Assembly: GCA_963682025.1 (NCBI GenBank)
Contig: OY821519.1
Coordinates: 70,498,025-70,562,024 of the forward strand
Reading direction: 5' to 3'
DNA length: 64,000 nt
DNA from: Cordilura impudica
Lineage: Eukaryota; Arthropoda; Insecta; Diptera; Scathophagidae
Under the pieces are notes generated by a model. It saw only the letters and a program-made list of their open reading frames with translations, ran no database searches and was not told where the DNA came from. The position numbers were made by a program, and so were the translations under genes. Each line of letters begins with the position of its first letter. Position 1 is the stretch's first letter. Below, in pieces: positions 32,928-44,644 of this stretch.

Positions 32928-34012
32928 TTAGATAACACCCACTATTATAATGGCTATAAATAAAGCAATTATTATTAACCAATAACCTAAAAGAAATATC
33001 AGAATTATTAATAATAAAGCTATAACTTTATAAACTATATTTACCCCAGGTTTTATCTCTCCTATTAACCAAACCAATATTTCTCGTCTCCAAGCTTACA
33101 CCAGTTTCCACCCTTTCAATTGTGTTGGCCAGATTGTCCAGAATGTCTATAGGTTAATAAACAAAATTAAACATTTACATATAAACTATTTTTAGAATAC
33201 ACACCATTTTGATCTTCCACCTCTTGACCTAATTGTGTTGCCAAGACTCTTTGCCTAGATAAGGTTTGTGATAAAGTATCCAAGCCACGATTCTGTTGTT
33301 CCAACATATCAATTTCATATTGTTTTAATGCCTGTATATCATGTGTATCAATAATGGGAGCGGCGTCACTTTCCTCGGTATCCGCTTCGCCTCGGTTAGT
33401 GGCTTTTTGCCAATTACTTGTACTGCTGGGATTTCGTAAAAGGGCAGCTCGATCATTCCGTGTAGATTCGGTGTATTTTCTTTGTAGTTGCTGACGTTGA
33501 GATTGTAAAGTATCCAATTGACGTTGTCGTCGTTCAATTTCTTCATCGGTTCTGAAAATAGAAATCGTTTGATTATCAGATCTTTGCAAGGAACAGTACT
33601 AAAAAGATGAGTAATTATCTTAAGAGATATTTTGTTTGTACAAAATAACAGAACAATGTTTTATTTTAAAGATAAAATTCCTCAAAATACGCAATAACTT
33701 TTAACAAGTTTCTTATCACTTACATGGTCTTACTTTTTGCCGCCTCACTAAGTTTAAACTTTAATTGTTGCACTTCCCTTTCGAATTGTTTTAAACCCAC
33801 TTGTATGGACGAAGTAAACCGATTGTAGTCTGCCGATAAATGCTGTTTGTTATCTCTTTGATTTAACTGGGACAGTAGGGTGTGATTTAATCGGCAACAG
33901 GCCTCATATTCAGTGAGCCTAACACAAAGAAATATATAAAAGGAATTTAATATAATTGAATTTGTTTTTTAAAGAAAAATATTTACCAAGAATCAACATC
34001 AACTAAAGCCAT
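32928..34012 (-). CDS. Syx8: Syntaxin 8, endosomal Qc-SNARE (five exons)
   Basis: Membrane-anchored SNARE that pairs with partner SNAREs to fuse late endosomal membranes. Minus-strand exons: 34012-33987, 33918-33724, 33551-33205, 33146-33045 and 32986-32928, with GT-AG introns of 68, 172, 58 and 58 bp and matching phases. The joined frame gives 242 residues, close to the 236 of human syntaxin 8. It starts MALVDVDSW, like other fly orthologues. Residues up to about 150 form the helical N-terminal region, with a charged segment EEIERRQRQLDTLQSQRQQL. The SNARE motif, about 155-220, includes LEQQNRGLDTLSQTLSRQ and GQEVEDQNDILDNLAN; the Gln of EDQN (about 188) is the zero-layer residue. The C-terminal anchor begins WGYWLIIIALF and runs to residue 242. 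The third exon looks like a free-standing ORF on its own, but splicing restores the SNARE motif and anchor. It appears intact. Confidence 0.95.
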
Positions 34013-34179
34013 TTTTCACTATTTTTAGGTAAGAGCAGTTGAGATTATTTGTTCATTAATTTTATTAAAAAAAAATATAAAAAAATAAAGTATTATGATT
34101 AAGAAAACAACGATAATACCAAACAGCTGACTGTAAAGGAGAGCAAGAGAGTCAATGTTATTTCTGAAGACAGAGTTGT

Positions 34180-34840
34180 TAAAAGAAACAAACTGGACAA
34201 CAGCTAAAAGCTTGATGCATGAAACACATAGACGACAGCGGCGACATGACTACAGCCTTCCAAAAATAATATACACACGTTCATATGAAAACGATTATAT
34301 TGAACCGACACAGCTACACGGCTACACGACAACTTTTGTAGCTGTAGTCAACTTAGGATAATTTCTATTTTTGTTGGCTGCAAAACAAAAATAGTGTTGA
34401 CAATATAAAAAAATATGTAAAAGAAATTAGTGCTTTGTAATATTTTATTTTGTTTAAAAAAAACATCGCCAAGTGAAATGCCATAATTCGATTAATAATC
34501 AAAAGGGGTCACATAAATTTATTTATTTACTTTTACGTTCTAATAATGCATTATAAATTAGTAATTGTATATTTAAGTCAAGTTTATATAAAATCATACA
34601 TGTTCTTCTATTTCAATAAAGTAAAAAAAATATAATTAGCACAACTGAAATAAAAATTCATTTGTATAAAAACAGCTGTTTATATTATTTTTATAAGTTG
34701 CTGTCGTTTTCAAAAAAATTAGGTAGCTGACTACACGACGACAATTGCCGCCAGCAGCATTTGTAGTCGTGTGTTCGTGTAGCCGCTGTCGTCTATGTTT
34801 TTCATCCATGAAGCTCCAGTTTACGGTCCAGTTTGATCCT
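34180..34840. mobile_element. Element with inverted arms upstream of Syx8
   Basis: The left arm, AAACTGGACAACAGC...ACATAGACGACAGCGGC (34188-34235), is mirrored by the right arm (about 34775-34835), which on the minus strand reads AAACTGGACCGTAAAC...ACATAGACGACAGCGGC. Further inside, CTACACGACAACTTTTG-type words are also mirrored. The centre (34400-34640) is plain A/T sequence. Exact ends and target duplication are unclear. Confidence 0.6.
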
Positions 34841-35184
34841 GTCATAAATTGCGAAGATATATCAAAAGAAATATCAACACTTAAAATAACAGAAAATTTT
34901 AAATTGATCTTAAATGGGTTACTGGATTTCGCTAGTTTATAAATTTCGAAGATATATCAAAATATCTGTAGTTTGAAGGCCCATAGCAGGGGCACCAAAA
35001 CCGACTAAAGAAAGAATGTTTAACTCACCACTAGGAGTTCTATCGATGGTATGGATCTGAAGAAATCGGGGAAGAGAGTTTATGAAAATTTAGCCATTTT
35101 TTAAACTTCAAACTGAATATATAAAATCGGGCGTAAATCCGTATAATTTAGAATATTTTATAGTCTGCTTTAAACTCGAAATCT

Positions 35185-35413
35185 GGGGCCAAATCACCGC
35201 ATTCGATATCGAGTAAAATCAATCAAAATTCCATATTTTGGTTTATTTGAAGAAGACGGAAAAACGCTCGACCACGATTCGCTTTTCTTCTTAACCAGAC
35301 CCCATTATTATTCAAGTGTGAGAAAGAAAAATTATTCTTAACATTTTATTTTGGGAAATAAAATAATGATTTCGATCGAAAAATTGCGATAACGAATGCG
35401 GTAATTTGGCCCC
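35185..35413. mobile_element. MITE, family M2 (copy b)
   Basis: GGGGCCAAATCACCGCATTC at the left, mirrored as GGGGCCAAATTACCGCATTC at the right. It shares interior order with the copy at 21511 (AATCAAAATTCCATATTTTGG, TTCGATCGAAAAATTGCG). Length is 229 bp. Confidence 0.75.
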
Positions 35414-35569
35414 TGTATTAAATTTTATCATTCGAACAATCCATGAATTGCCAAAAAAAAAAAAATATTTATTTAAATATAAATATTGCTTATTCTACAA
35501 TGTTTTTGTTTTAAAACGTAGTCCAACCCTGTAAATATTTGTGTTTGACAACTCTAAGTAGAACATATG

Positions 35570-36187
35570 TTACGCAGTGGCACCAACATTTGCACAAATG
35601 TTTAGAATTCAGCCTCATAATAGCTGAATTAAACGTGAAAAATCTTTATAGAAAATTTGTGTGCTAAAAGGAAGAAAAATTTTCACTATAAGAATTTTCC
35701 CCTTTGCAGAGTGTGTTATAAGCCAGCTTACGCGTGTTACGTTACAAATTTAAAAAAGTTTTCACAGCACAATTTTAAAGAAGTTTTATCACCCAATCCA
35801 TTTAATTAAAATTATAAATACGGCGCCCAAATAAAGAAACGCGTTCATAAAAAAGTGTTACAATATCAAACAAAAAAAAAAAAATAAAGAACAATTTTCT
35901 AGTAAGAAAAACTACTTGAGAATATTTTAAGCAAAATAATACAAAAAAAAAAGTTCAAAAATTGTTAAAACAAAGTTAACTTTGATTTTGAGAGCACTCA
36001 CCTTAAAGCAAATAAAATTGTGTAAGAGTATTTTTTCTGAATTAAAAAAAATATAATGAAAACAAAACAACAATTTATTTAAAAGATCTCGTGTTTAGCT
36101 GGAAAACATTTAGTCAAAATAATATTGTGTGTGCAAATTACGATTGAGCGTTGTTAAACTACCAACAATTAATAACATAATATAACG
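35570..36187 (+). other. Candidate non-coding first exon with strong splice donor
   Basis: Repeat-free, A-rich sequence resembling fly 5' UTRs, ending ATAACG|GTAAGTG at 36187/36188, an almost ideal donor. Neither the transcription start nor the downstream exon can be shown, and the sequence to about 37600 would then be intron. Confidence 0.35.
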
Positions 36188-37606
36188 GTAAGTGTTGTAT
36201 GACATTGTTATCTCCAGTGCTCTGCCTATTTGTCAAAAAGAAAACTTTTTTGTTGTTGGATTAAATTGAATTGATTTTTCTTTTTTGATAAAAAGGAAAA
36301 TGATTTAAATTGGATTTTGCATTTTTAACAGATAAATCATCATCATTATCATCCTGAAGCATCATTCATCATATATACTTATTCGTTTCTCTTTTGCCCG
36401 TTTATTCTGGCCATTAGAAAAACCAGAAAATCGAATCTTGAATTGGGTCACTGTGTCACAACAATAGTCGCACAACACAAAAGACACAACGTTCTTGTAG
36501 TAAAACAATTCACACACGCACAAACACTAGCAACCATTTGCCTACACTTCTCCATAACGTTAAAGCTTCTCTCAGACTTAAACCATTTGAAGAACGAAAA
36601 AAAACGGTGTATTTGTTTTTTTTTTATATTTTTTATCCACTGGCAGCAAGCACTTGTTCTTGTTTTTACTCCGTTTTGTCTTGTTCTTGGGTTTAGATAA
36701 CAATAACTTCCTCCCCATTTTTGTGTTAAAAAGGAACAAACATACTGGTTTGTTGTTCATTCTGTGCCTTTCCTTCTTTCCTCTCCTGTACCACTGTTAA
36801 CATCATTATCGCCACAACTAAATGTTGACAACGCTTTAAATCAATATAAAAGCGCTAATAAAATAATATATTTGGTATACATAATACTTTTTGGTGAATG
36901 AAAAAGTTATTTAATATAAAAAGCCGGCTTAGCCGAGCGTTTATGTAATTATCGAAAACGTAACGCTGGCTTTAGATGAAATTATAGAAAATTAAAAAAT
37001 AAATCTGGTTTTAATTGTGTAAAAATATAATCAACCCGATCAGTTGTTTACAAAAGGCTTTCGCGTTTAAGTGACATTTCACTTCGGTATTTGTTTTGAA
37101 TACTTTTCATTAGGGTACTGCACGTTACGCTCTACGCGTTATAAACTTATATTTTTATTTCTCTACCATTTTTTTTTTTTTTTTTTTGCTATTTCTACAC
37201 TCAATCACCCCTGTTCTTGAAACCACTATCACAAAAAAAAAAAAAATCGTAAATGAAAAAATTCTTAAATCTACGAGTTTTTTTTGCTGTTCTCTAATTT
37301 CAATAAGAATATTTTTCTCGTTTTAATTCACATAGAAAAGGCTTTGTGAAATCAAAACAAATGCCCTTTTTTTTCTACTAAGCAGGTCTTAAGAGATAAA
37401 AAAACTAATTGATATTTAAACTCTAACATGTTTTTTTATTGAACCTTGTCATTATTTTAAAAAATTAGACATTAATTTTATGAAAAAAAAAACGATTTTA
37501 AAAAACGTCTACATTTTGCGCTGATTAAAAAAAAAAAATTCGTAATAAGTGGTCGATGTTAATAAAACACACTTTTTGCGATGATGCTGTTCTATAACTA
37601 TAATAA
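36188..37606. other. Unassigned, possibly intronic
   Basis: Mostly low-complexity A/T sequence with (T)n runs. Short frames at 36443-36760 have no family likeness. Confidence 0.45.
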
Positions 37607-38403
37607 CAAGAAAATTATTGTCGGTCTAGACCGACTATACGATACCCTATACCATGCGTTTAGAGACCCTATCTCTCAGGCCCAACTAACTGGATATAGA
37701 AAAATAGAAAATAAGCATAAACCAAATTTGAGTGTGAATTTTATTAATTTTTTCGGCTGCAGATATGAAAAAGTTCGTATCGGATGCTATATCTATATGG
37801 GGACCAGGCCCAAAAATGGACCGATCCTGACCATGTTTGGTAAATTCTCTTGTATTTTGCAAGAATATATAGAAACAAAATTTGAGAAGAATCAGTGCAA
37901 TATTTTAGTTTTTTGATAGATTTAAGTGAAGATCGGGAAGCAGCTCCATATGGGGTCAAAGGGATCATTTTTGGACTACTCATTAGTGGATGTAATGAAC
38001 GCATACAAACCCAATTTGAGTAAGATCTATATGACAATTTGGATCTTATGGCAATTTATGTCGATTTCATATGGGTAATTTGTATGGGGGCTAGGTCTGA
38101 ACATGGACCGATTCTCACCAATTTCAATAGCGTTCATCCCATAGCCGATAAAAGCTTACATACCAAATTTCATCAAAATATATTCATATTTGCGACCTGC
38201 AGTTTGATTACAAGCTTTACATGGACACACAGACGGACGGACGGACGGACGGACGGACGGACATTGTTAAATCAACTCAGAAAGTGATTCTGATTCGATC
38301 GGTATAATTAAAGATGGGTCTAGGTCAAATATTTTTGGTTGTTACAAACAGCAGCACAAAGTCATTATACCCAAACCACATAGTGATATATATATAGGGT
38401 ATA
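37607..38403 (+). mobile_element. DINE-1/mini-me-like element, subfamily A (copy a)
   Basis: Starts CAAGAAAATTATTGTCGGTC then TAGACCGACTATACGATACC, and ends in a hairpin-type terminus around ACCACATAGTGATATA...AGGGTATA. Near 38227-38260 is a (GGAC)n microsatellite between ACATGGACACACAGAC and CTCAGAAAGTGATTCTG. It is non-coding; open frames inside it are chance. Known: mini-me and DINE-1 elements of Diptera carry such a (GTCY)n tract. Inferred: same group. Confidence 0.75.
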
Positions 38404-39029
38404 AAAACTTTATTTACGCAATCTATTTTCCATTATAATTTTTTCAATTATAACATAGATTCTTTATGCACTAATTATTGCAAATAAAGGAATTAAAAAA
38501 AAATTGTTTCATCAAATCAGATATTTTTATTTTTTTGCCTATGTTCGAAACAGTAGTGATGCCAGTCAAATCCAATTTATTTGAATATCGAATTTTTTTT
38601 TGGTGATGCCTAACTTTTTAAAAATAGAAAGTCATTTTTAATTGAATGAAATTGAAGAACAAAAACAATTAAATGAACAAATAAGTTGTTATTTTAAAAG
38701 AAAATATTTTTCTTTATACTTTTTCTATAAATTTAAGAAAAAACATGCACAAAATACTTAAGTTTTTTGTGAAACTGAATAAAGAACCATATGGCACCTC
38801 GGTTTCTAGATAACATATGTTCTTAACTCAAATATATGGTTCTTAATTCAAACTTATGTTTCTATTAAATAAATAAAAAAAGTGGTTTCAATTTCATGTG
38901 ATTTTAAATTCACTCTTATTCACATAACAACATTTCAAGAACAGGGCTGAATATTTTGTTTTGCACACAAACTTATAATTTTTTTTTTGTTATTGTCTAC
39001 TAGGATTTTATAATTATAATCTCCGCCTA
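38404..39029. other. Unassigned A/T-rich DNA
   Basis: No coding signal. A short local duplication around ATATGGTTCTTAATTCAA and ATATGTTCTTAACTCAAA lies near 38810-38860. Confidence 0.45.
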
Positions 39030-39410
39030 TATGTCTGAGTCTGTGTGTTCATGTCAACCTTTTAAACAAGCTGCAGATCGCAATTATGAATACCAATATG
39101 TGGATGAAATTTTGTGTATACGCTCTGCCGACCAACTTTGATATTGAAATTGGTGAAAATCGGTGCATGTTTAGATCTAGACCTCTGTGAGACCGACTTA
39201 AATTGCCCGAAAATACAAATTATGATATAGATCTCGGTCAAATTTGGTTTGTGTGTTTTTATTACATCCATTAATCAGTTGTTATCCAAAAATAAACCCT
39301 GTGGGTCAATTTTTAGTCTTAGCCCTTAAACTTCCTTCCCGATCGTCACTTAAATCTATCAAAAATAAAAATATTGCATAGATTTTCCTCATATTTGGTT
39401 TATACAATGA
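39030..39410 (-). mobile_element. DINE-1/mini-me-like fragment, subfamily A
   Basis: Reads, on the plus strand, ...ATTGGTGAAAATCGGTGC, GATATAGATCTCGGTCAAAT, TTATTACATCCATTAATC and CACTTAAATCTATCAAAAA, the inverse order of the complete copies. Both termini are missing. Confidence 0.65.
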
Positions 39411-39645
39411 GTTACAATACAAGGGAAACTTAACAAAATATAGTTTTGACGACTCGGACGGTCAATACCAAAAAATTGGATCATAGAATTAAAAAACTTT
39501 ATTAATTTGTATATTTTATTTATTTCAGAAAGAAAAAATATTAACATAAAATACCTTAAATTTAGAAAAAAAAAATAAAAACAAAACTTAAAAGTATTCA
39601 CTTTTATGCTGTTTACAAAACATTGGAAACCTTTGGCTTAACTAT

Positions 39646-40594
39646 CGTTTAGGTGCACCTCTCCGATCCGTTCCAAATTTTTACCACTCGTTCCACTTTT
39701 TAATGCGATTCCAGAAAAATATTTTTTTTGTCGGAAGCCCATATTTCCCGAGTTATGGACCTCCAAAGTTTTGACATTGATTTCGATATAACTTGAACAA
39801 TTCTAATCGGACTTTAGCAATATATATATCATATGAAAGCTTATTAAAGTGCCTTTAATTTGATATAAAAAAAGTTCGAAATCCATTAACCCATTATGGA
39901 CCAAAATAATTTTCTTTTTCTTTAAGATGCAGTTTTTTGTAAATAATTCATTTTATTTCAATAAAACGCTATTACAACAACAAAATATATGTTAATTAAT
40001 ACATTCCTAGGATTAATAGCTTTTATTTAAGATATAGTTTGACCTTTTAACCCTTTGTAATCCGGAGATATTAGGGGTACAACTTTGTTTTTTTTTTATT
40101 GCACAAATAACAAAAACCCATAACACTAAAAACAACACTTTTTTAAAAAATACGACTTAACAATTCTAACTAGAAATGAAAAATTTTTAAAAAAGTCCGG
40201 CACATTAAGAGTAAAAAAGTCATAATTTAACCAAAAAATAGCTTGTGACCCCTACTTTTATTGTAAATGTGTAAATACATACCTTATATACGTAATTTCG
40301 TCTGATAATTACAGCTTTCAAAAAAAACTATCAAAAATGCTCAATCTTGAATAGGTTCACAATGGGTTAAAGGATTTCTAACTTTTTTTATATCGAAATA
40401 AAGGCACTTTAAAAAGCTTTCAAATGATACATATATTGCTAAAATCCGATAAGAATTGTTCAAGTTATATCGAAATCAATGTCAAAACTTTGGAGGTCCA
40501 TAACTCGGAAAATATGGGTTTTTTTTCTAAATCACCTCAAATACCCCTATTTCCAAAAAAAAAAAAAAAAAAATCGGGGTGGTGCAACTAAACG
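39646..40594. mobile_element. Foldback-type element with about 250-bp inverted arms
   Basis: The left arm (39646-39900) and right arm (40345-40594) are inverted copies. Shared blocks include CGTTTAG(G/T)TGCACC at the tips, GAGTTATGGACCTCCAAAGT, TTTTGACATTGATTTCGATA, GCAATATAT and AAGTGCCTTTA. The centre of about 450 bp has no ORF. No target duplication was visible. Confidence 0.7.
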
Positions 40595-40715
40595 AGACTT
40601 GTACCCTAGTATTTAAAATACTTTACAAAATTCCTTCAAATAAAACGATTAAATTTAATTTAGTTAAAATTGTTGATGATATCCACTGAAATTTTTTCTC
40701 CGTATTTATACCCTA

Positions 40716-41082
40716 CTAGCAGATTCCAGCGCTCGAAATTCGAATGCAATTTCTAGGCAGCTTTATTTTTCACGTTAGCCAATACACAAACCAACACTTT
40801 TATGGTTTATTATTATTGCGAATGAAGATAACAAACTCATTAACAATCACATTAACAAATTTAATAAAACACACATAGTATATGTTAAATTTTATGTATA
40901 TGTTAGTAGCAACTTTAAATGCAATTTACTCAAAATAAGGGAAAAAATTTAAAAAATCTGTAAATCTGCAAAACGGCTAAAAAGAAATACCTTTAAATAA
41001 TATACGTTTGGTCAAAATCGGGATAAAACGGTCGAACAAATCATCGGTCACAAGAAATCGCCTAGCCTATTAATATTATAGA
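40716..41082 (-). mobile_element. Short Helitron, family H1 (copy d), with readable empty site
   Basis: CTAGCAGATTCCAGCGCTCG to CCTATTAATATTATAGA, flanked by A (40715) and T (41083). The host sequence CCCTA|TACCAC is exactly the uninterrupted CCCTATACCAC of the copy at 42617, so nothing was lost or duplicated on insertion. Confidence 0.95.
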
Positions 41083-41265
41083 TACCACTATGTGGTTTGG
41101 GTACAACAACTTTGCTGTCTGTAACTACCAAATATATTTGACCTATACCCATCTTATTATACCGATGGACTCAGAATCACTCTGAGTCGATTTAGCGATG
41201 TCCGTCCGTCCGTCTGTGTGCCCATGTAAACCTTGTAATCAAACTACAGGTCGCAAATATGAATA

Positions 41266-41861
41266 ACGAGGGCCGATCAATAAGTCCGAGACTTTTAGAT
41301 TGAAACAGTTTAAAAAAAAAAAAAAAAAAAAAAAATATTTTTTAACATAATCTCCTTTTAGCTCAATACACTTAGTCCAAGCCACACTGCCATATGAAAT
41401 GCCTATGGCATCAACAATTTCACGCACTTTTACTCTTCGATCGGACAACACCATATCGTGGATTTTTTCGACATTTTCGGGTATATTGACCTCAATTGGC
41501 CGTCCAGAACGTTCAGCGTCGTTTGTATTTGTGCGACCATAACGAAAGTCACTTTTTACCATTGAAATCGATGGTGCAGAGTCCCCATAGTATTAATGAA
41601 GCTTTTCCTTGGTTTGATTGACGGTTTTTTTTTCGCAAAAAATAATGTTTAATGAGCACTCAAAATTCACTTTTTTTCCATGTAAAAAAAAACCACGAGG
41701 TTGTATGTTTTGAACAGCTGTTAAACGCAAAGTAAATTACGAAACTTGCTCAAAATTTTACAGTAGTCTTATTAACAGATGGTACTTGATGGGAATAGTG
41801 TTGCATTTCATATAACTACGAGGGAAGTTCGAAAAGTCATGGACTTATTGTTCCGCCCTCG
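41266..41861 (-). mobile_element. Internally deleted mariner
   Basis: Inverted ends ACGAGGGCCGATCAATAAGT and, mirrored from the right, CGAGGGCGGAACAATAAGT, with TA at each flank (41264-41265 and 41862-41863). It sits in the TA of a GAATATTTT stretch of the surrounding DINE-like repeat. Length is about 600 bp. Confidence 0.9.
41310..41625 (-). pseudogene. mariner transposase, N-terminus fused to C-terminus
   Basis: On the minus strand, YYGDSAPSISMVK (after an in-frame stop), YGRTNTNDAERSGRPIEV, HDMVLSDRRVKVREIVDAIG and ISYGSVA are the DNA-binding half of a mariner transposase. The sequence then jumps within the same frame to WTKCIELKGDYVKK, the extreme C-terminus. The whole DD34D catalytic domain is deleted. 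The copy could be mobilised only in trans, and it carries a stop near 41600. Confidence 0.9.
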
Positions 41862-42614
41862 TATTTTAATGAAATTTGGTATATAAGGTTTTATCGGCCA
41901 TAGGATGGACGCTATTGAAATTGGTGAAATTCGGTCCATGTTCAGACCTAGTCACCATACAAATGACCCCTACAAAATCGACTTAAATTGCCATAAGATG
42001 CAAATTATATAGATCTCGGTCAAATTGTGTTTGTGTGTGTTTATTACATCCATTAATGAGTAGTCCAAAAATGATCACTATGGAACAACTCTTAGTCATA
42101 GGCCCCATATAGAGCTGCTTCCCGATTTTCACTTAAATCTATCAAAAAACAAAAATATTGCACTGATTCATCTCAAATTTTGTTTGTATATATTTTCGCA
42201 AAATACAAGAGACTTTATGAACTTTTTCATATCTGTAGCAAAAAAAATTTATAAAAATCCCACTCAAATTTGGTTTATGCTTATTTTCTATATCCAATTA
42301 GTTGGGCCTAAGAGATAGGGTCTCTAAACGCATGGTATAGGGTATCGTATAGTCGGTCTAGACCGACTATAATTTTCTTACTTGTTTTAAAAATAGTATG
42401 ACTAAAAATTGATCAAATGTAAGTTGTTTGATGTTGTCTTAGTAGCTTCTATCAAGAGCTCGTCGAGGACGTACCATACTAGCTAAGCAAAACCCTGCTT
42501 AACACTGAGTGCGTGCTTGTACAAATAACTGCAAACGTCCATTGTAAGGGCAATGGTCGTGTTGTGGTTTATGTACAGTTATAATGAGCTAAATTTCAGG
42601 CGTTAGTCGCTATT

Positions 42615-43364
42615 TATACCCTATACCACTATGTGGTTTGGGTATAATGACTTTGTGCTGCTGTTTGTAACTACCAAAAATATTTGACCTAGACCCATCT
42701 TTTATTATACCGATCTAATCAGAATCACTATCTGATTCGATTTAACGATGTCCGTCCGTCCGTCTGTGGTTCCATGTAAAGCTTGTAATCAAACTGCAGG
42801 TCGCAAATATTAATATATTTTGATGAAATTTGGTATATAAGCTTTTATCGGCCATAAGAAATTGGTGAGAATCGGCCCATGTTCAGCCCTAGCTCCCATA
42901 CAAATGACCCCTATGAAAGCGACTTAAATTGCCATAAGATACAAATTATATAGATCTCGGTCAAATTGGGTTTGTGTGTGTTTATTACATCCATTTATCA
43001 GTTCTCCAAAAATAAACCCCATATGGAAATTCTTAGTCATAGGCCCCATATAGAGCTGCTTCCCGATTTTCACTTAAATCTATCAAAAAATAAAAATATT
43101 GTACAGTTTTTTCTCAAATTTGGTTTGTATATATTTTTTCAAAATATAAGTGACTTTACCAAATATTGTCAGGATCGGTCAATTTTTTGACCTAGTCCCC
43201 ATATAAATATAGCTTCCGATATGAACTTTTTCATATCTGCAGCCAAAAAAATTAATAATGCCACTCAAATTTGGTTTATGCTTATTTTCTATATCCACTT
43301 AGTTGGACCGAAGAAATAGGGTGTTTAAGTCATGGTATAAGGTATCGCATAGTCGGCCGATCTA
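42615..43364 (-). mobile_element. DINE-1/mini-me-like element, subfamily A (copy c)
   Basis: Inverse orientation, nearly complete: TATACCCTATACCACTATG at the left, GTCCGTCCGTCTG near 42750, then GATCTCGGTCAAATTGGG, TTATTACATCCATTTATC, CACTTAAATCTATCAAAA and the decayed GGTATCGCATAGTCGGCC end. Confidence 0.8.
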
Positions 43365-43369
43365 TAATT

Positions 43370-43870
43370 CCTATAGATTTTCAATAGGATTGAGAAGTGT
43401 TCATTGAGCTGGCCATTCCAAAACGCCAACTGCAACAGATTGTAGCCATTCGGTGACAACTTTGTAGGTATGTTTTACGTTATTTTAAATTTTCCTGTAT
43501 TCAATTCCATGAATTGGGCTCATGCGTTGGCCCGAAAAGCAAACCCATACCATAATATTGCTACCGCCAAACTTAACAGTGGTTTTTATATATTTTCGTT
43601 ATACAAACGTTATGTCATAATTAAACTTGGACTAATTTGAAAAGAAAATAGTACTCCAATTCCGTTCTTTAGCAAAATTTATGCGAGCCAGACGATTTTT
43701 CTCTAGTATCAGCGGTTTCTTCACAGGACGATAACAACCAAGATCAGCCTCAATTGTTCGTCGGGACGCAGCTTTGGAAATTGTTTAAACGCTCTTGCTA
43801 TTAAATTATACTGTTTGACTCGTTTTACGGGGCCTGCGCCTAAATGTTGAGTCTTCACCGTACCTTTTTC
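43370..43870 (-). pseudogene. Tc1-like transposase relic
   Basis: Minus-strand fragments: SRRTIEADLGCYRPVKKPLI and LEKNRLARINFAKERNW (43780-43650), then GGSNIMVWVCFSGQ and SPIHGIEY (43560-43500), then HTYKVVTEWLQS and VLEWPAQ...LNPIENL (43470-43380). These are successive blocks of a Tc1 transposase with its DD35E catalytic domain interrupted by stops and deletions. Terminal repeats were not identified. Confidence 0.8.
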
Positions 43871-44184
43871 AAAATATAGAAATATTTTTTTGGAATTATC
43901 GATTTAAACTTTTTTGCTTACGACCAGCACTAACCATCATCTATAATTCTGGTTTTTAACGCTTCACAAAACTTTATTCTTGCCTTTATTTTATAATAAT
44001 TATTGAAAAATACAATTGTGTTAAAAAACAGTTGAAAGAAAACGTCAGAAACTATAAATTATACATTTATTTCATACCATATTGTATTTTTATTGCTTTA
44101 ATCCACTTCGGTACAGTAGTTTAAAAGTTTCCATTGTTTTGTCATCACTAAAAAAATACATATTTTCCGTTTATCTATTTTTTT

Positions 44185-44403
44185 AAAATATTTTTACTAA
44201 ATATGGTCATGATGACCGCTCCATTTTTTGACCTACTTCCCATGTAAAAATAACATCTGATAAGAACTTTTTCATATCTTCAGGCCTCTAATTAAAAACA
44301 ATGCCACATAAATAATTATGACCTCAGCTACGATGGATCTAAGATTTTTTATCTAAACTCATGGTACAGGGTATCGTATGCTCGTTCTATACCGACCATA
44401 ATT
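44185..44403 (-). mobile_element. DINE-1/mini-me-like fragment, 5' half, split by a TIR transposon
   Basis: ACTAAATATGGTCATGATGA, ATAAGAACTTTTTCATATCT and GGGTATCGTATGCTCG are the inverse of the family 5' part. The expected ...CTATAATTTTCTTACTTG end is broken at AATT; its other side is at 48044-48065 (AATTATCTCATTTGTTTTA). Confidence 0.7.
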
Positions 44404-44644
44404 CTGTGGTTTTCTGGAATAACCGCCTACGTCCATTTTTGTCAGTTTTGAGTTAACGATGCCAAATATATTAATTTTTAACGCTCTTTACATGTGGTAA
44501 ATTAAAAAAAAAAATATTGACCAATAATAAATAATTTTGGATTATTTTTCAGTTTATAACCACTTATAAAAACTTGTGTGTTTATTTCTGATATTTTTTT
44601 TATCACTATTATTCTTGATACGTTGTAATATTCTCATCCTATAC

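Larger units (their letters stand above)
40708..42384 (-). mobile_element. DINE-1/mini-me-like element, subfamily A (copy b), carrying two insertions
   Basis: Inverse orientation. The hairpin end TATACCCTA...TACCACTATGTGG is at the left, and GTCGGTCTAGACCGACTATA then TTTTCTTACTTG is at the right. A Helitron (40716-41082) splits the terminal hairpin and a deleted mariner (41266-41861) splits the interior. Removing both restores the order seen in the copy at 42615. Confidence 0.8.

Noticed and set aside
36443..36760. Overlapping small ORFs on both strands
   Set aside because: Low-complexity sequence; composition does not look like a protein.
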